Positions 1 to 8,307 of a DNA stretch of 64,000 nt are shown one piece after another; positions within the stretch are counted from its first letter, which is position 1, and each line of letters starts with the position of its first letter. Made by a program: the position numbers and the translations under genes. Below the pieces are notes generated by a model that was not told where the DNA came from, did no database searches, and worked only from the letters and a program-made list of their open reading frames with translations. The stretch is from DATFCK01 sp963728975. GTDB lineage: Bacteria; Verrucomicrobiota; Verrucomicrobiia; Chthoniobacterales; UBA10450. The stretch is from positions 1 to 64,000 of the forward strand of contig CAVSMF010000003.1 in assembly GCA_963728975.1 (NCBI GenBank), written 5' to 3'.

Positions 1-891
1 CGGCAGATCATGGAGAAGTTCCCGTAACTGTTCCGCCGGCCGGTTCATGTCGATCTCAATCATCGGATCATAATCGAACAACTCCTTTAGTTCGGTCGGG
101 GCGCGCCCCAACACCAGACATTTGGAGGCCATCGATTCCAGATAACGCCATGTCATCGTGGAAATATCTCCGGAGCGCTCCGGATGGGTAATTGCGCTGG
201 GAACACAAATGGAAATCCTGGTTTCAGCCAGAGCAGCCAGGAAATCAGCGCGCTTGGGAAAGATTATCTCGCCCTTAATCTTTTCGTATCGATAAACCAT
301 CGCGTTATCGCGACAGAACGGCTCGATCCGGAAATGGTATTCGTCCCAGCGACGCCCCAGTTGGAGGACATCGATCCGCCGGTCGGCCGGCGGCTTGAAA
401 TGATATTCCCTGGCGTCAACCGCTTCAGGCAGCCAGAAACATTCGCAGAAACCGTTCGACATCTCGGCCAGGCGCGCGGTCGATTGTTGGCTGGAAAGGA
501 ACACGAGCTTAATGTTGTGCGTCTTGATGGACCGCAAAATGTCAGGCAGCTCTTTTTCCCAGATGTCGTAGGCCCAGAGCAATCGAAACCGGGCCGGCAG
601 ATCGAAATACGGAAATGTCTTGAAGTGCAGCCGGTCCGGGGAAAGAAAACCGATCGAAAGATAGTGGCGCCGCGATTTCCAATCGATCCGGGAGCGAATG
701 AACCTCAGCAATCGGGCCAGGATCGAGACAAATAGGACCGGCAGGCGCCGCCGGGGCAACGGAAGTCCGTTAACGATTTTCCAATCAGTATGCTTTTCGA
801 TTGAGTCTTCGAACTGATGGATTTGATAGAGGAACTGGCCCAGTTGGGTGCTTCGTGTCCTTACCAGCGTCGGCCTGAGAGTGTTCGTCAT
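1..891 (-). CDS. Glycosyltransferase (GT4-like / CgeB-like), C-terminus beyond window
   Basis: The frame is open from the ATG at 891 down to base 1 without a stop (297 codons), so the protein continues outside the window. The N-terminal half has a motif DIWEKELPDILRS and a stretch around residues 130-200 (SQQSTARLAEM, DVLQLGRRWDEYH) typical of glycosyltransferases of the CgeB / glycosyl-transferase-1-2 type. The later part carries HPERSGDISTMTWRYLESMA, the usual acceptor/nucleotide-sugar site region of GT-B fold enzymes. No signal peptide is seen, so it is expected to be cytoplasmic and to modify a polysaccharide or protein. Substrate cannot be told. The family assignment is by motif recall only. 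Confidence 0.72.
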   Translation of the reverse strand, partial: MTNTLRPTLVRTRSTQLGQFLYQIHQFEDSIEKHTDWKIVNGLPLPRRRLPVLFVSILARLLRFIRSRIDWKSRRHYLSIGFLSPDRLHFKTFPYFDLPARFRLLWAYDIWEKELPDILRSIKTHNIKLVFLSSQQSTARLAEMSNGFCECFWLPEAVDAREYHFKPPADRRIDVLQLGRRWDEYHFRIEPFCRDNAMVYRYEKIKGEIIFPKRADFLAALAETRISICVPSAITHPERSGDISTMTWRYLESMASKCLVLGRAPTELKELFDYDPMIEIDMNRPAEQLRELLHDLP

Positions 892-959
892 TTGCCGTTA
901 AACAATTAACAATTAAACGATTTAACCATTCAATCCAGACGACGCAGCGGATTCGGCTG

Positions 960-1409
960 TTGAATACTCTGACTGGTATATCCATTCCCATTTCTCCCGC
1001 CTCAGCAACGCCGACCCCGCCGCCCAGCCCGACGCCCGGTCCCAGCGCAACACCGGTTCCCAAGCATCCCGTTCTCCCAGTAGTTAACGTTTCAGTCTCG
1101 GCCAGGCGGATCGTAGAAGGCGCCGATGCGGTCTTCACTTTTACCATCTCGCCGGCATCTTCCCTGCCGTTTACAGTGGGTATCACTGAAAAAATCGCTG
1201 GTGGGGGAGGAAGAAACGTCTCGTTTCCGGTCACTAATTCGGTCACTTTTGGAGCCGGCCAGTCTACCACCAGCGTGACACTTCACACGGTCGCGGATCT
1301 GGTGGTGGAAAAGAAGCAGAAGTTTACAGTCACCTTCCTCAAGGCTCCGATCTACAAGATCGGCAAGAAAAAGTCAGCGACCGTGACAATTGTAGACATA
1401 CCGCACTGA
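960..1409 (+). CDS. Calx-beta domain fragment with Pro-rich linker
   Basis: The 149-codon frame opens with a TTG at 960. An in-frame stop lies just upstream at 876 and there is no ATG. Residues about 10-40 are a Pro/Thr/Ser linker (PTPPPSPTPGPSATP) and residues 42-147 resemble a Calx-beta domain (start VNVSVSARRIVEGADAVF, end ATVTIVDIP). The same linker plus Calx-beta arrangement closes the kelch protein at 4905-6293, where it follows a large secreted N-terminal region. I infer that this is the C-terminal remnant of a larger surface protein whose front was lost. It could still be expressed as a small protein, but no ribosome-binding site is seen. Confidence 0.5.
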   Translation: MNTLTGISIPISPASATPTPPPSPTPGPSATPVPKHPVLPVVNVSVSARRIVEGADAVFTFTISPASSLPFTVGITEKIAGGGGRNVSFPVTNSVTFGAGQSTTSVTLHTVADLVVEKKQKFTVTFLKAPIYKIGKKKSATVTIVDIPH

Positions 1410-1412
1410 CGC

Positions 1413-1447
1413 TTGGACGTTGAACGTTGAACGTTGGACGTTGAGCG
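1413..1447 (+). repeat. Heptad tandem repeat (TTGAACG-like, 5 units)
   Basis: Five head-to-tail 7-bp units follow the pattern TTGRRCG (ttggacg, ttgaacg twice, ttggacg, ttgagcg). The same heptad occurs in longer fold-back arrays at 39947-40156 and 61462-61546. Confidence 0.8.
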
Positions 1448-1614
1448 TTTTGCTTCCTTCATCTTCTGCCCTTTCCTACTTCCTAATTCTACTTCTCCTC
1501 TGTCTTCTATCTTATCTCCCATCTCCTCCGCGGTATAACAGCGACCCGAACAGTAAGCTTCTTCAATGGTCGAAACGCTCTTGCGGACGCGTCCTTCTGA
1601 GAACAGAGTGCGCG

Positions 1615-3021
1615 ATGTTTGCCCGGTTCCCCCTTCCTGCCGCCTGCTTCGCCCTCGTTTTTGCTCCAGTCTTGGCGATCGCCCAGATTTCGCCTTCCCC
1701 CGCGGCTGCGGCGGCCGTCACGCCGCCTCCCATCCCGCTTGATAACTGGCTCAGCTCGGCTTCGCTCTGGCAAACTTCTTCTAACCAATTCCCGGATGCG
1801 CGCACATTCGGCTTTCGCTGGCTCTCAAACATCCACGACTCAGCTCGCGCCAGCGTCCGCGGCCTGCGCCTGGTCAATCTGCCGGTAGCAGAAGTAATCG
1901 CCCGCTTCGCGCCACCGACCAGCCCCCCGGCCTCAAGCCGGCTTTCCGAGGTTCAGGTCTCGATTTACAATCGCGGCGATTCGGGCGACCTGAGCCAAAA
2001 CGCTTTCGACGCCCTGGTCGAACGAGGCAAGGCTGCTCTCGGCGCATTGACCAATAGCCAGCCGCTTGAACGCGGCACCGATTACGGAAGCGCAGTCCAA
2101 AGTCGCGGTCTCGTCTGGCTCACTCCAGCGAGCCGCTTTCTTTTGGAATGGAGCGCTATGAATTCGGGGCAGTCCGTTAATTACCGTGCTGAATTCATTC
2201 GGCTCCGAGTAACACCGCGCACGGACCAGGCGGGGAATTTTCTCGAGCGACAACGTGCCCTAACGGCCCTGACTTCCGGCGCGTCACAGCCGAAAACGGT
2301 GCATGCGACAGACTTGCCGGCACGCGTGGTCCGCGAACCTGACGGAGGTGAACTGATTCCCGATATCCCGATGGTCGATCAAGGAAGGAAAGGATATTGC
2401 GTTACGGCGGCGACCGAGAGGGTGCTCCGCTACTACGGCGTAAATGTCGATCAAAACGAGCTGGCCGAAATCGCCGATTCGGACGCGGCGCGCGGCACAA
2501 GTCCCGAAGTCATGGTCACGGCCCTGAAACATCTGGCCAGCCGTTTCAGGGTGCTCGTCGTTACCGAATACCGGCTGAACTATGCCGATTACGTGCGTGA
2601 AATAAACGATTACAACCGCGTCGCCCGCGCCGCCTCGCGGGGAGCAAGCTCAAAACTGATTCCACCGCAGAGCAGCCTGGCTTCTTACCCGCTGGTTTGC
2701 CACGAAATGGATGGCGAACTGCTTCGGGAAGCGAAAACGAAATTAAACCCCTCCTACATGACCACCTTCGAGCGCAATGTGCAGCGCCACATCGAACGCG
2801 GCATCCCGCTGCTTTGGTCGGTCCAGTTGGGAATCCTGCCGGAGGAGAAATTAAATCCGCGCGCGCGTGGCGGACACATGCGGTTGATTATCGGACTCAA
2901 TCCCAGAACGCACGAAATTTATTATTCCGACACGTGGGGATTAGGCCACGAATTGAAAAAAATGCCGGTGGCGAATGCCTGGACGATCACCGATGGCCTT
3001 TTCTTCCTTCAACCCAGCTGA
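1615..3021 (+). CDS. Secreted C39-like papain-fold cysteine peptidase
   Basis: The ATG at 1615 gives a clear signal peptide (residues 1-24, hydrophobic, ending LAIAQ) and 468 aa. The frame is open further upstream, but that stretch runs through a heptad repeat and is unlikely to be coding. Residues about 65-240 form an N-terminal region of unknown fold. The C-terminal 210 residues carry the C39-like catalytic set: Cys262 in QGRKGYCVTAATERVLRYYG, His421 in GGHMRLIIG and Asp439 in YYSDTWG. This order and spacing match peptidase_C39_2 / bacteriocin-processing-like peptidases acting outside the cytoplasm. The neighbours give no clue to its substrate. Confidence is high for the fold and low for the target. 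Confidence 0.8.
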   Translation: MFARFPLPAACFALVFAPVLAIAQISPSPAAAAAVTPPPIPLDNWLSSASLWQTSSNQFPDARTFGFRWLSNIHDSARASVRGLRLVNLPVAEVIARFAPPTSPPASSRLSEVQVSIYNRGDSGDLSQNAFDALVERGKAALGALTNSQPLERGTDYGSAVQSRGLVWLTPASRFLLEWSAMNSGQSVNYRAEFIRLRVTPRTDQAGNFLERQRALTALTSGASQPKTVHATDLPARVVREPDGGELIPDIPMVDQGRKGYCVTAATERVLRYYGVNVDQNELAEIADSDAARGTSPEVMVTALKHLASRFRVLVVTEYRLNYADYVREINDYNRVARAASRGASSKLIPPQSSLASYPLVCHEMDGELLREAKTKLNPSYMTTFERNVQRHIERGIPLLWSVQLGILPEEKLNPRARGGHMRLIIGLNPRTHEIYYSDTWGLGHELKKMPVANAWTITDGLFFLQPS

Positions 3022-3189
3022 TTGGAAGACAAGACGTTGATTGACGCAATTTACTTCTTTTCAGCAAAGCCGCTCGCATCGCCGAATTCGTAACCGGTCC
3101 CCATTCGGCGACCGCCATCCACGGCCGACGCAAAATGCCGAGATTCTAAGACTGACCCCTGGCCTGCGTGCCCCGTGCGCGCCAACAGC

Positions 3190-3300
3190 AAATCCGCTAA
3201 AGCGACCTTTCGAATCTCTGAGCCAGGTAATCGCTTTAGTTCGTCGGGGCCGCTGGACGATCGCCTGGCAGCCCAGGCCGCCAAAGAGATGCCAAATATA
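3190..3300 (-). pseudogene. Decayed RAYT C-terminal tail
   Basis: Read on the minus strand from 3291, the DNA encodes HLFGGLGCQAIVQRPRR followed by more basic residues. This lines up with the DnaA-like helix-turn-helix end of the RAYT at 6407 (ELFGGIHYMAIAQRLRRLR). No start, catalytic domain or intact frame is left. The rest of 3022-3438 shows no convincing gene. Confidence 0.6.
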
Positions 3301-3438
3301 CAGGTGCGACTTCGTTTCTCCCTATCCACGGACGGGAGCCCTGTCTCTTCTTGACTTTTTCAGCTCGATTCTTCTATAACAGGGCTGTCCTGCAGGAAAG
3401 AATGCCAAGCTCGAACTTGCATTCAAATGTGATCCGGC

Positions 3439-4638
3439 ATGTTATTTTGCGATTTTCTATTCCAGGCCCGGCAACTACCAGCGTGGTGGGTCCGATTCAT
3501 AGATAATCACCCCGTTATACCCAACCTTGTTGCAATTGCGGGCCTTTGCTGGATCACGTTCGGCTTCGCCCAACTCACGCTCCGGCCAGCGGACCGGAAT
3601 CACTCACCAGTGTCTGCAGTCGCCGAATCGGCTTCGATGATCGACAGCGCCACGACCGTTTTCGGTCCCGGCATCCTAACAAACCAAATCCTCCGCCTAA
3701 AGCAAGTATATCGAAGCTGGTTCCCGGAAGATATTAGACGGGTTGTTTACGAACTTTACCGTCGCCCGGCATTGTACGTCGTTGTCCCCTTTCTGCTGTT
3801 CCTTGAGTTGCTCTTTCCCTGCAACCCATCCCAGCCCCTTATCAGCAAGGGTTTCCTGCAGGACGCAGTCTGGTTTGTGGCATTTGCCCCCATGAAAATT
3901 CTTATGCTATATCCGATCGGTGCCTGCATTGAAAGCGTCTTCAAGGCTCACCATGAACTCTTTGACATAGGTGCCGCGGCAGCGTGGCCGATCCCCGTTC
4001 GAGTGATTGCAGCTCTCCTTTTAGGCGAACTCCTCTTCTGGTGTAACCACTTGATCCGCCACAAGGTTCGCATGCTCTGGCTCTTCCACGCCATCCATCA
4101 TTCACAAACAGAAACAAATGCCTTCACAGACGACCGGGAACACATCGTCGACGCCTTCCTCGGATCGTTGTTGCACTTTTTTCCGTTCTTCCTCTTCCAG
4201 CTGCCCAACTTTTATGCGGTTGCTGTCATCGGTCTCTATTTGCCCATCCACAATCGCTTCATTCACGCCAACCTGAAAATGAACCTCGGTTGGCTCGGCT
4301 TTTTGATCACCTCGCCGCAATTCCATCGGGTCCATCATTCCGCCGCGCCCGAACACCTGGACAAGAACTTTGGTGCGCATTTCAGTTTGTTCGATTACCT
4401 CTTCGGAACGGCTTGCCGATCCAATGATGTATATCCGGAAACAGGTATTGCTGACGCCCGATTTCCCATTGAGGACCGCCTGAAATGGCGGCAGCTTCCG
4501 GGCAATTGGCTCAAACAAACGGTCTATCCGTTTACCCAGCTGTTGAAGGAACAACAAGTACTACATCGCGCGCGCGTTTTCATTGAACGCGCCCGACACA
4601 ACAGGCGCGGATTACCTCAGCGCCCAATACCGGACTGA
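3439..4638 (+). CDS. Fatty acid hydroxylase / sterol desaturase family membrane protein
   Basis: The protein has 399 aa with several hydrophobic segments (about 25-48, 110-128, 145-165, 187-203, 240-275). The histidine boxes of the di-iron membrane hydroxylase superfamily are present: HLIRH at 204-208, HAIHH at 217-221, an HNRFIH segment near 271-276 and HRVHH at 296-300. These residues bind the two irons that activate O2 for hydroxylation or desaturation of a lipid. The first 100 residues are an extension beyond the catalytic core. There is no operon partner: the nearest same-strand gene is 400 bp upstream. The substrate lipid is unknown. Confidence 0.85.
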   Translation: MLFCDFLFQARQLPAWWVRFIDNHPVIPNLVAIAGLCWITFGFAQLTLRPADRNHSPVSAVAESASMIDSATTVFGPGILTNQILRLKQVYRSWFPEDIRRVVYELYRRPALYVVVPFLLFLELLFPCNPSQPLISKGFLQDAVWFVAFAPMKILMLYPIGACIESVFKAHHELFDIGAAAAWPIPVRVIAALLLGELLFWCNHLIRHKVRMLWLFHAIHHSQTETNAFTDDREHIVDAFLGSLLHFFPFFLFQLPNFYAVAVIGLYLPIHNRFIHANLKMNLGWLGFLITSPQFHRVHHSAAPEHLDKNFGAHFSLFDYLFGTACRSNDVYPETGIADARFPIEDRLKWRQLPGNWLKQTVYPFTQLLKEQQVLHRARVFIERARHNRRGLPQRPIPD

Positions 4639-4904
4639 CGCCAAACCAGGATTAAGGACACAACAAACATTATACTATTTACATCACTTTTGGAACCTTC
4701 CTTTGCTACAAATGTTCTAATTGAGCGGCTTCCTCAGCCGCTTGCACCTGCTAGGAAGTATCGTCCAATCAGTTGCCCGTTTAAAGCGGGCAGATAATAC
4801 ATATGCCACTTATGCAGACTATGCGTAACAACTTGTCGCCTTTCGCCCACACGAACTCACACTACTTTCATGTTACCTGAGCCCTATCGTTTGGCTCCCG
4901 TCTC
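4639..4904. other. Intergenic, no gene seen
   Basis: AT-richer spacer between convergent genes. It holds a small hairpin (gagcggct/agccgctt near 4725-4745) and nothing else recognised. Confidence 0.5.
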
Positions 4905-6293
4905 TTATTTATTACGGATCGTGACTGTCGCTGTCGGCGGTTTGAGCTTGTGTTTCTTACCCGATGTCGGTAGCTGATAACCGAGACCAACGCCTAGTTT
5001 CATCGTCGCTTTTTCTTTCCCTCTCGGTTTCGTTGTCGTTACCGTCAGTGTAACTGTGGCTGTTGTCTGGCCTGCTGTTATGGTCGCTTGGTTAGGGGTA
5101 CCGCTTAGAGTGTAATCTGCTCCCAATCCTGCATTGCCGCTCATTGAATAATTAACCGTGATCGGTTGGATAGCCACCGAACTTGCGCTGATCATAAAAG
5201 TGGCTGTGCCGGTCTTGCTGACACTCACCGGCGAAACAATAAGTCTCACCGTCGGAGGACTCGAGGTTGGTGCCGGTGTCGGAGTTACGGTGGGTGTCGG
5301 TGTCGGTGTCGGCCCTGGAACGGATTGTCCGCAATATCTCCCACCGTTGTTTAAGTAGCCAAACTCACCGGACCCGCCCCACACGATCATTTCAGTGCCC
5401 GTCCACACCGCCGCGAAACCCGAGCGGCCTATGGGGCAGTTGTCCGCCGCGTCCGTAACTGTCCAGCTATCGGCTGCGGGGTCATATCGCCCGCCGGTGT
5501 TGGTATAATAGAAAATGTCAAAGCCGCCCCACACGATCATTTCGGATCCGGTCCAGATTGCGATGTGACCAGCCCGCGGCGAAGGCCCATTTGCTAGACT
5601 GGTCATTTTCCAATTATCGATGGCGGGATAATACCTCCCGCCGGTGTTCAAAAGGGTATTAGCGCTATCTCTTCCGCCCCACACGATCATTTCAGTGCCG
5701 GTCCAAACTGCACTGTTACCGCTCCGGGCGAGCGGCGCGTTGGAAATGTTCGTCGGCGCCCAATTATCTTTATCTGGATCGTATCTGCCTCCAGTGTTTA
5801 GCGGATTCTGAGAATAGGGTGGATCGTTCGTTCCGCCCCACACGATCATCTCCATGCCTGTCCAAACCGCGGTATGCCCTGACCGGGGGCTGGGCGCATT
5901 AATCATGCTGGTCGGTGTCCAGGTATCCGTGTCGGGATGATATTTGCCTCCGGTATTAAAAAGATTTGCACTCGAATCGTATCCGCCCCACACGATCATT
6001 TCATTGCCAGTCCAAACGGCACTATGAAAAGAGCGACTTGTCGGCGCGTTAGTAAGACTCGTAGTTACCCAGGTGTCGGTGGCTGGATCGTATTTTCCAC
6101 CGGTGTTCGTACTAGTGGTGATATCAAATCCGCCCCAGACGATCATCTCAGTGCCGGTCCAAACTGCAGTATGATAAATCCGGGCAGTGGGAGCTGAGAC
6201 GGTGCTCGTCTCGGTCCAACTATCCGTCGCCGGATTATATCTGCCTCCTGTGTTCTCATTGAAATAACCATTGAACCCGCCCCACACGATCAT
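4905..6293 (-). CDS. Kelch-type beta-propeller protein with C-terminal Calx-beta domain, 5'-truncated
   Basis: From the ATG at 6293 the protein has 462 aa. Seven copies of a repeat of about 55 residues carry the motif WTGTEMIVWGG followed by NTGGRYDPATDSW, which is the kelch/galactose-oxidase-type propeller blade. A PTPTPT linker (about residue 335) and a Calx-beta-like domain (about 350-462) close it. The reading frame continues upstream through another partial blade (RIYHTTVWTG) to about 6385, where it runs into the terminus of a RAYT element. The true start and signal peptide are therefore probably missing. The intact relative would be a secreted surface protein. Whether the remnant is translated is unknown. 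Confidence 0.7.
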   Translation of the reverse strand: MIVWGGFNGYFNENTGGRYNPATDSWTETSTVSAPTARIYHTAVWTGTEMIVWGGFDITTSTNTGGKYDPATDTWVTTSLTNAPTSRSFHSAVWTGNEMIVWGGYDSSANLFNTGGKYHPDTDTWTPTSMINAPSPRSGHTAVWTGMEMIVWGGTNDPPYSQNPLNTGGRYDPDKDNWAPTNISNAPLARSGNSAVWTGTEMIVWGGRDSANTLLNTGGRYYPAIDNWKMTSLANGPSPRAGHIAIWTGSEMIVWGGFDIFYYTNTGGRYDPAADSWTVTDAADNCPIGRSGFAAVWTGTEMIVWGGSGEFGYLNNGGRYCGQSVPGPTPTPTPTVTPTPAPTSSPPTVRLIVSPVSVSKTGTATFMISASSVAIQPITVNYSMSGNAGLGADYTLSGTPNQATITAGQTTATVTLTVTTTKPRGKEKATMKLGVGLGYQLPTSGKKHKLKPPTATVTIRNK

Positions 6294-6385
6294 CTCAGTG
6301 CCGGTCCAAACCGTCGTGTGATAGATCCGGCCAAGTATCGATTGGTTAGGCGCCCAGCTATCACTAGTAGGGTTAGGGGGGGTCG

Positions 6386-7447
6386 CGGGGGTCGCGTCTG
6401 TATTTTTTACATTTTGGAGAGTAATTTCATCGCTAACTTTCGACTGCTCGGCCTAAGCCGGCGGAGCCGCTGGGCGATCGCCATGTAGTGTATTCCGCCA
6501 AATAGTTCACCGATTTCGCGCAAACCCATCCCGCACCTCTCCCATACCATCGAGATCGCCACGTTACGCGCCTCCAGTCCATAACCGCCCCGCGCCTGGA
6601 GCTGCCGCTTCGGCACACGATAGTGCCTGGCCACCCTGTTTAATACCTCCTCAGGATCCAGCGCTCTGGCTCCGCGCCGCAGCCCTGTCAGCTCGCTTCG
6701 GCCTTTGTCCTCACCCGCCTCTCCGATTCGATCCTGGATCTGTTGGGCAAAGGATTCACTGCCTAATACCGTCTGCCATCGCACCAGCTCCCACGGACTC
6801 TCTATTTCGCGCAGGAGCCCCTCTTCCACGTAGCGCCGGTAGCTCAATCGCCGACTCCGGCCCGATCCACCCATGTGTTCCAACACCGGTTTCTCTTCTA
6901 CAAATCCAAACTGTTTCTTGAGGCCCGCATACCCAGGATAACTGCTCCAGCGATATTGACGCAGCCGCTCCCGACGATCGGTCGGAGTTCCGCCTCCCAG
7001 CACTTTGCCTCGCACCGGATTGAGATGCAGATAACGGCTCAAACTTAATAGGTATTCACCATCTTCGCTCTCCACCAAAAAGCTCTTGTAGCGACCCTGG
7101 AACAGGTGGCCGCTGCGATGATGCCGCCAGTTGAACCAGACGGTGTAGCTCACCATCAACCAGTGCATCCAACGGCTCAGATTTGCCCGATGAGTCTGGG
7201 CAAGGAGATGAAAATGATTGGCCAAAAGGACAAAGCTCAGCACCGACACTTGATACCGGGCGGCCGAGTGCTCGAGTAATTCCAGGAACTTAATCCGATC
7301 CTTGTCATCGCGGAATACCCTCTGCCGTTCATTGCCCCGAGCACAAACATGATACAGAGCACCCTCAAATTCGATCCGCAGCGGCCGCGCCATTGCTCCA
7401 TACTACCCGCATTTCCATAAATGTAAAATATACAGACGCGACCCCCT
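6386..7447 (-). mobile_element. RAYT element with inverted-repeat ends
   Basis: The two ends are near-perfect inverted repeats of about 30 bp. The left end (6387-6416) reads gggggtcgcgtctgtatt and then tttacatttt. The right end (7416-7446), reverse-complemented, reads gggggtcgcgtctgtata and then ttttacattt. They enclose a single transposase gene. The left end abuts the kelch gene and the right end abuts the stop of the second RAYT, so the unit appears inserted. A second copy of the left end survives at 20083. Confidence 0.65.
6407..7393 (-). CDS. REP-associated tyrosine transposase (RAYT) with DnaA-like C-terminal domain
   Basis: The protein has 328 aa. Residues 1-170 form a Y1 (IS200/REP) transposase domain: an HxH metal site at His60-x-His62 (ANHFHLL) and the expected catalytic Tyr121 in RYLHLNPVR. 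Residues about 245-315 resemble the DNA-binding domain IV of DnaA (HYRVPKRQL, then ARNVAISMVWERCGMG and GELFGGIHYMAIAQRLRR). Such enzymes cut and join single-stranded DNA at short palindromes (REPs). The C-terminal fusion probably adds double-strand DNA recognition. The gene sits alone inside a unit with inverted ends, and related tails are scattered over 3.2-20.2 kb. Confidence 0.88.
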   Translation of the reverse strand: MARPLRIEFEGALYHVCARGNERQRVFRDDKDRIKFLELLEHSAARYQVSVLSFVLLANHFHLLAQTHRANLSRWMHWLMVSYTVWFNWRHHRSGHLFQGRYKSFLVESEDGEYLLSLSRYLHLNPVRGKVLGGGTPTDRRERLRQYRWSSYPGYAGLKKQFGFVEEKPVLEHMGGSGRSRRLSYRRYVEEGLLREIESPWELVRWQTVLGSESFAQQIQDRIGEAGEDKGRSELTGLRRGARALDPEEVLNRVARHYRVPKRQLQARGGYGLEARNVAISMVWERCGMGLREIGELFGGIHYMAIAQRLRRLRPSSRKLAMKLLSKM

Positions 7448-8060
7448 AGACCCCCTCTCGCGATCCTTCTTCCCGCGTTCGCTCGTCCAAATGTTCGACA
7501 AAGCTTTGCCGGCCCGCCGCCGTATCTTTGCATTGCGCCGCGGCCAATCCCTCCTCCGCCGCTAGCCATTCCGGACGACTCTTTGACGGCACAGCATACC
7601 CCTGCGCAACGCTGCTCCATTCATAGTCCCGCACGCTTTCATTTTGGTCGATCCGCACCAACCCCAGCCGGACCGGATTCAAATGAATATAATCCATTAG
7701 CGTATTGTAATAATAAGCATCCCTTCCCTCGGTCAGGACCGCTTTGTAGCGATCGCCAAACAGTCGTCCCCACAGCCGATGCCGAGTATTGAACCGGCGG
7801 GTGTAAGCGTTTTGCAACCACTTCATTCCCTCCACCAGATTTGCTTCCGGTGTTTCCAGCATCAGATGATAATGATTGCCCATTAGCACCCAAGCATGCA
7901 CTCGCCATCCGGTTTGGGCGCAAGCTTCTCCTAAAGTCTTAACAAAGAACCGCCGATCGATGTCGTCCCGGAAGATCCGCTCCCGCCGGTTGCCGCGAGC
8001 CATGACATGATAAAACGCACCTTTAAATTCGATTCGAATACTGCGCGCCATCGCTGCCAT
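7446..8060 (-). CDS. RAYT-type Y1 transposase, possibly 3'-truncated
   Basis: The protein has 204 aa. The N-terminal Y1 transposase domain is intact, with the HxH motif at His63/His65 (GNHYHLM) and Tyr124 in YIHLNPVR. Unlike the neighbour at 6407 it lacks a DnaA-like C-terminal domain. Its stop codon lies exactly at the junction with the inverted terminus of that neighbour, so the end may have been replaced when the other unit inserted. Upstream (8085-8110) is the sequence ggggtcagtcaacaaatc, which resembles the GGGGTC ends of other RAYT units here. Activity cannot be judged. Confidence 0.8.
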   Translation of the reverse strand: MAAMARSIRIEFKGAFYHVMARGNRRERIFRDDIDRRFFVKTLGEACAQTGWRVHAWVLMGNHYHLMLETPEANLVEGMKWLQNAYTRRFNTRHRLWGRLFGDRYKAVLTEGRDAYYYNTLMDYIHLNPVRLGLVRIDQNESVRDYEWSSVAQGYAVPSKSRPEWLAAEEGLAAAQCKDTAAGRQSFVEHLDERTREEGSREGV

Positions 8061-8307
8061 TCAAATCGGTCACAACCCGCTCTGTCAAGATTTGTTGACT
8101 GACCCCTAATTTAACCGTAACGTTCCGCCTCAGTCCGTTTACCTACTATCTTCTGTCCACTAGCGCATCTTTCCGACGTTAAATCGAAAGGCCCCTGGTC
8201 CGTCAAATCAATGCAACCCTAACGCGATCCGAATTCTCCCCCTAGACGCGGCACCAATTTCTCATTTCCCTTTAAGACCCGGATGACTTCTGTTATCCCC
8301 CCGACGG
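8061..8307. other. Intergenic spacer at left edge of AT-richer island
   Basis: No coding or RNA feature is recognised. Base composition shifts from GC-rich to more AT-rich across this spacer. Confidence 0.4.

Noticed and set aside
785..1270. 161-codon minus-strand frame over the Calx-beta fragment
   Set aside because: It is antisense to the Calx-beta-coding frame and overlaps the start of the glycosyltransferase gene; no family resemblance.
1420..1614. N-terminal extension of the C39-like peptidase
   Set aside because: It starts inside a heptad repeat and precedes a good signal peptide that begins at 1615.
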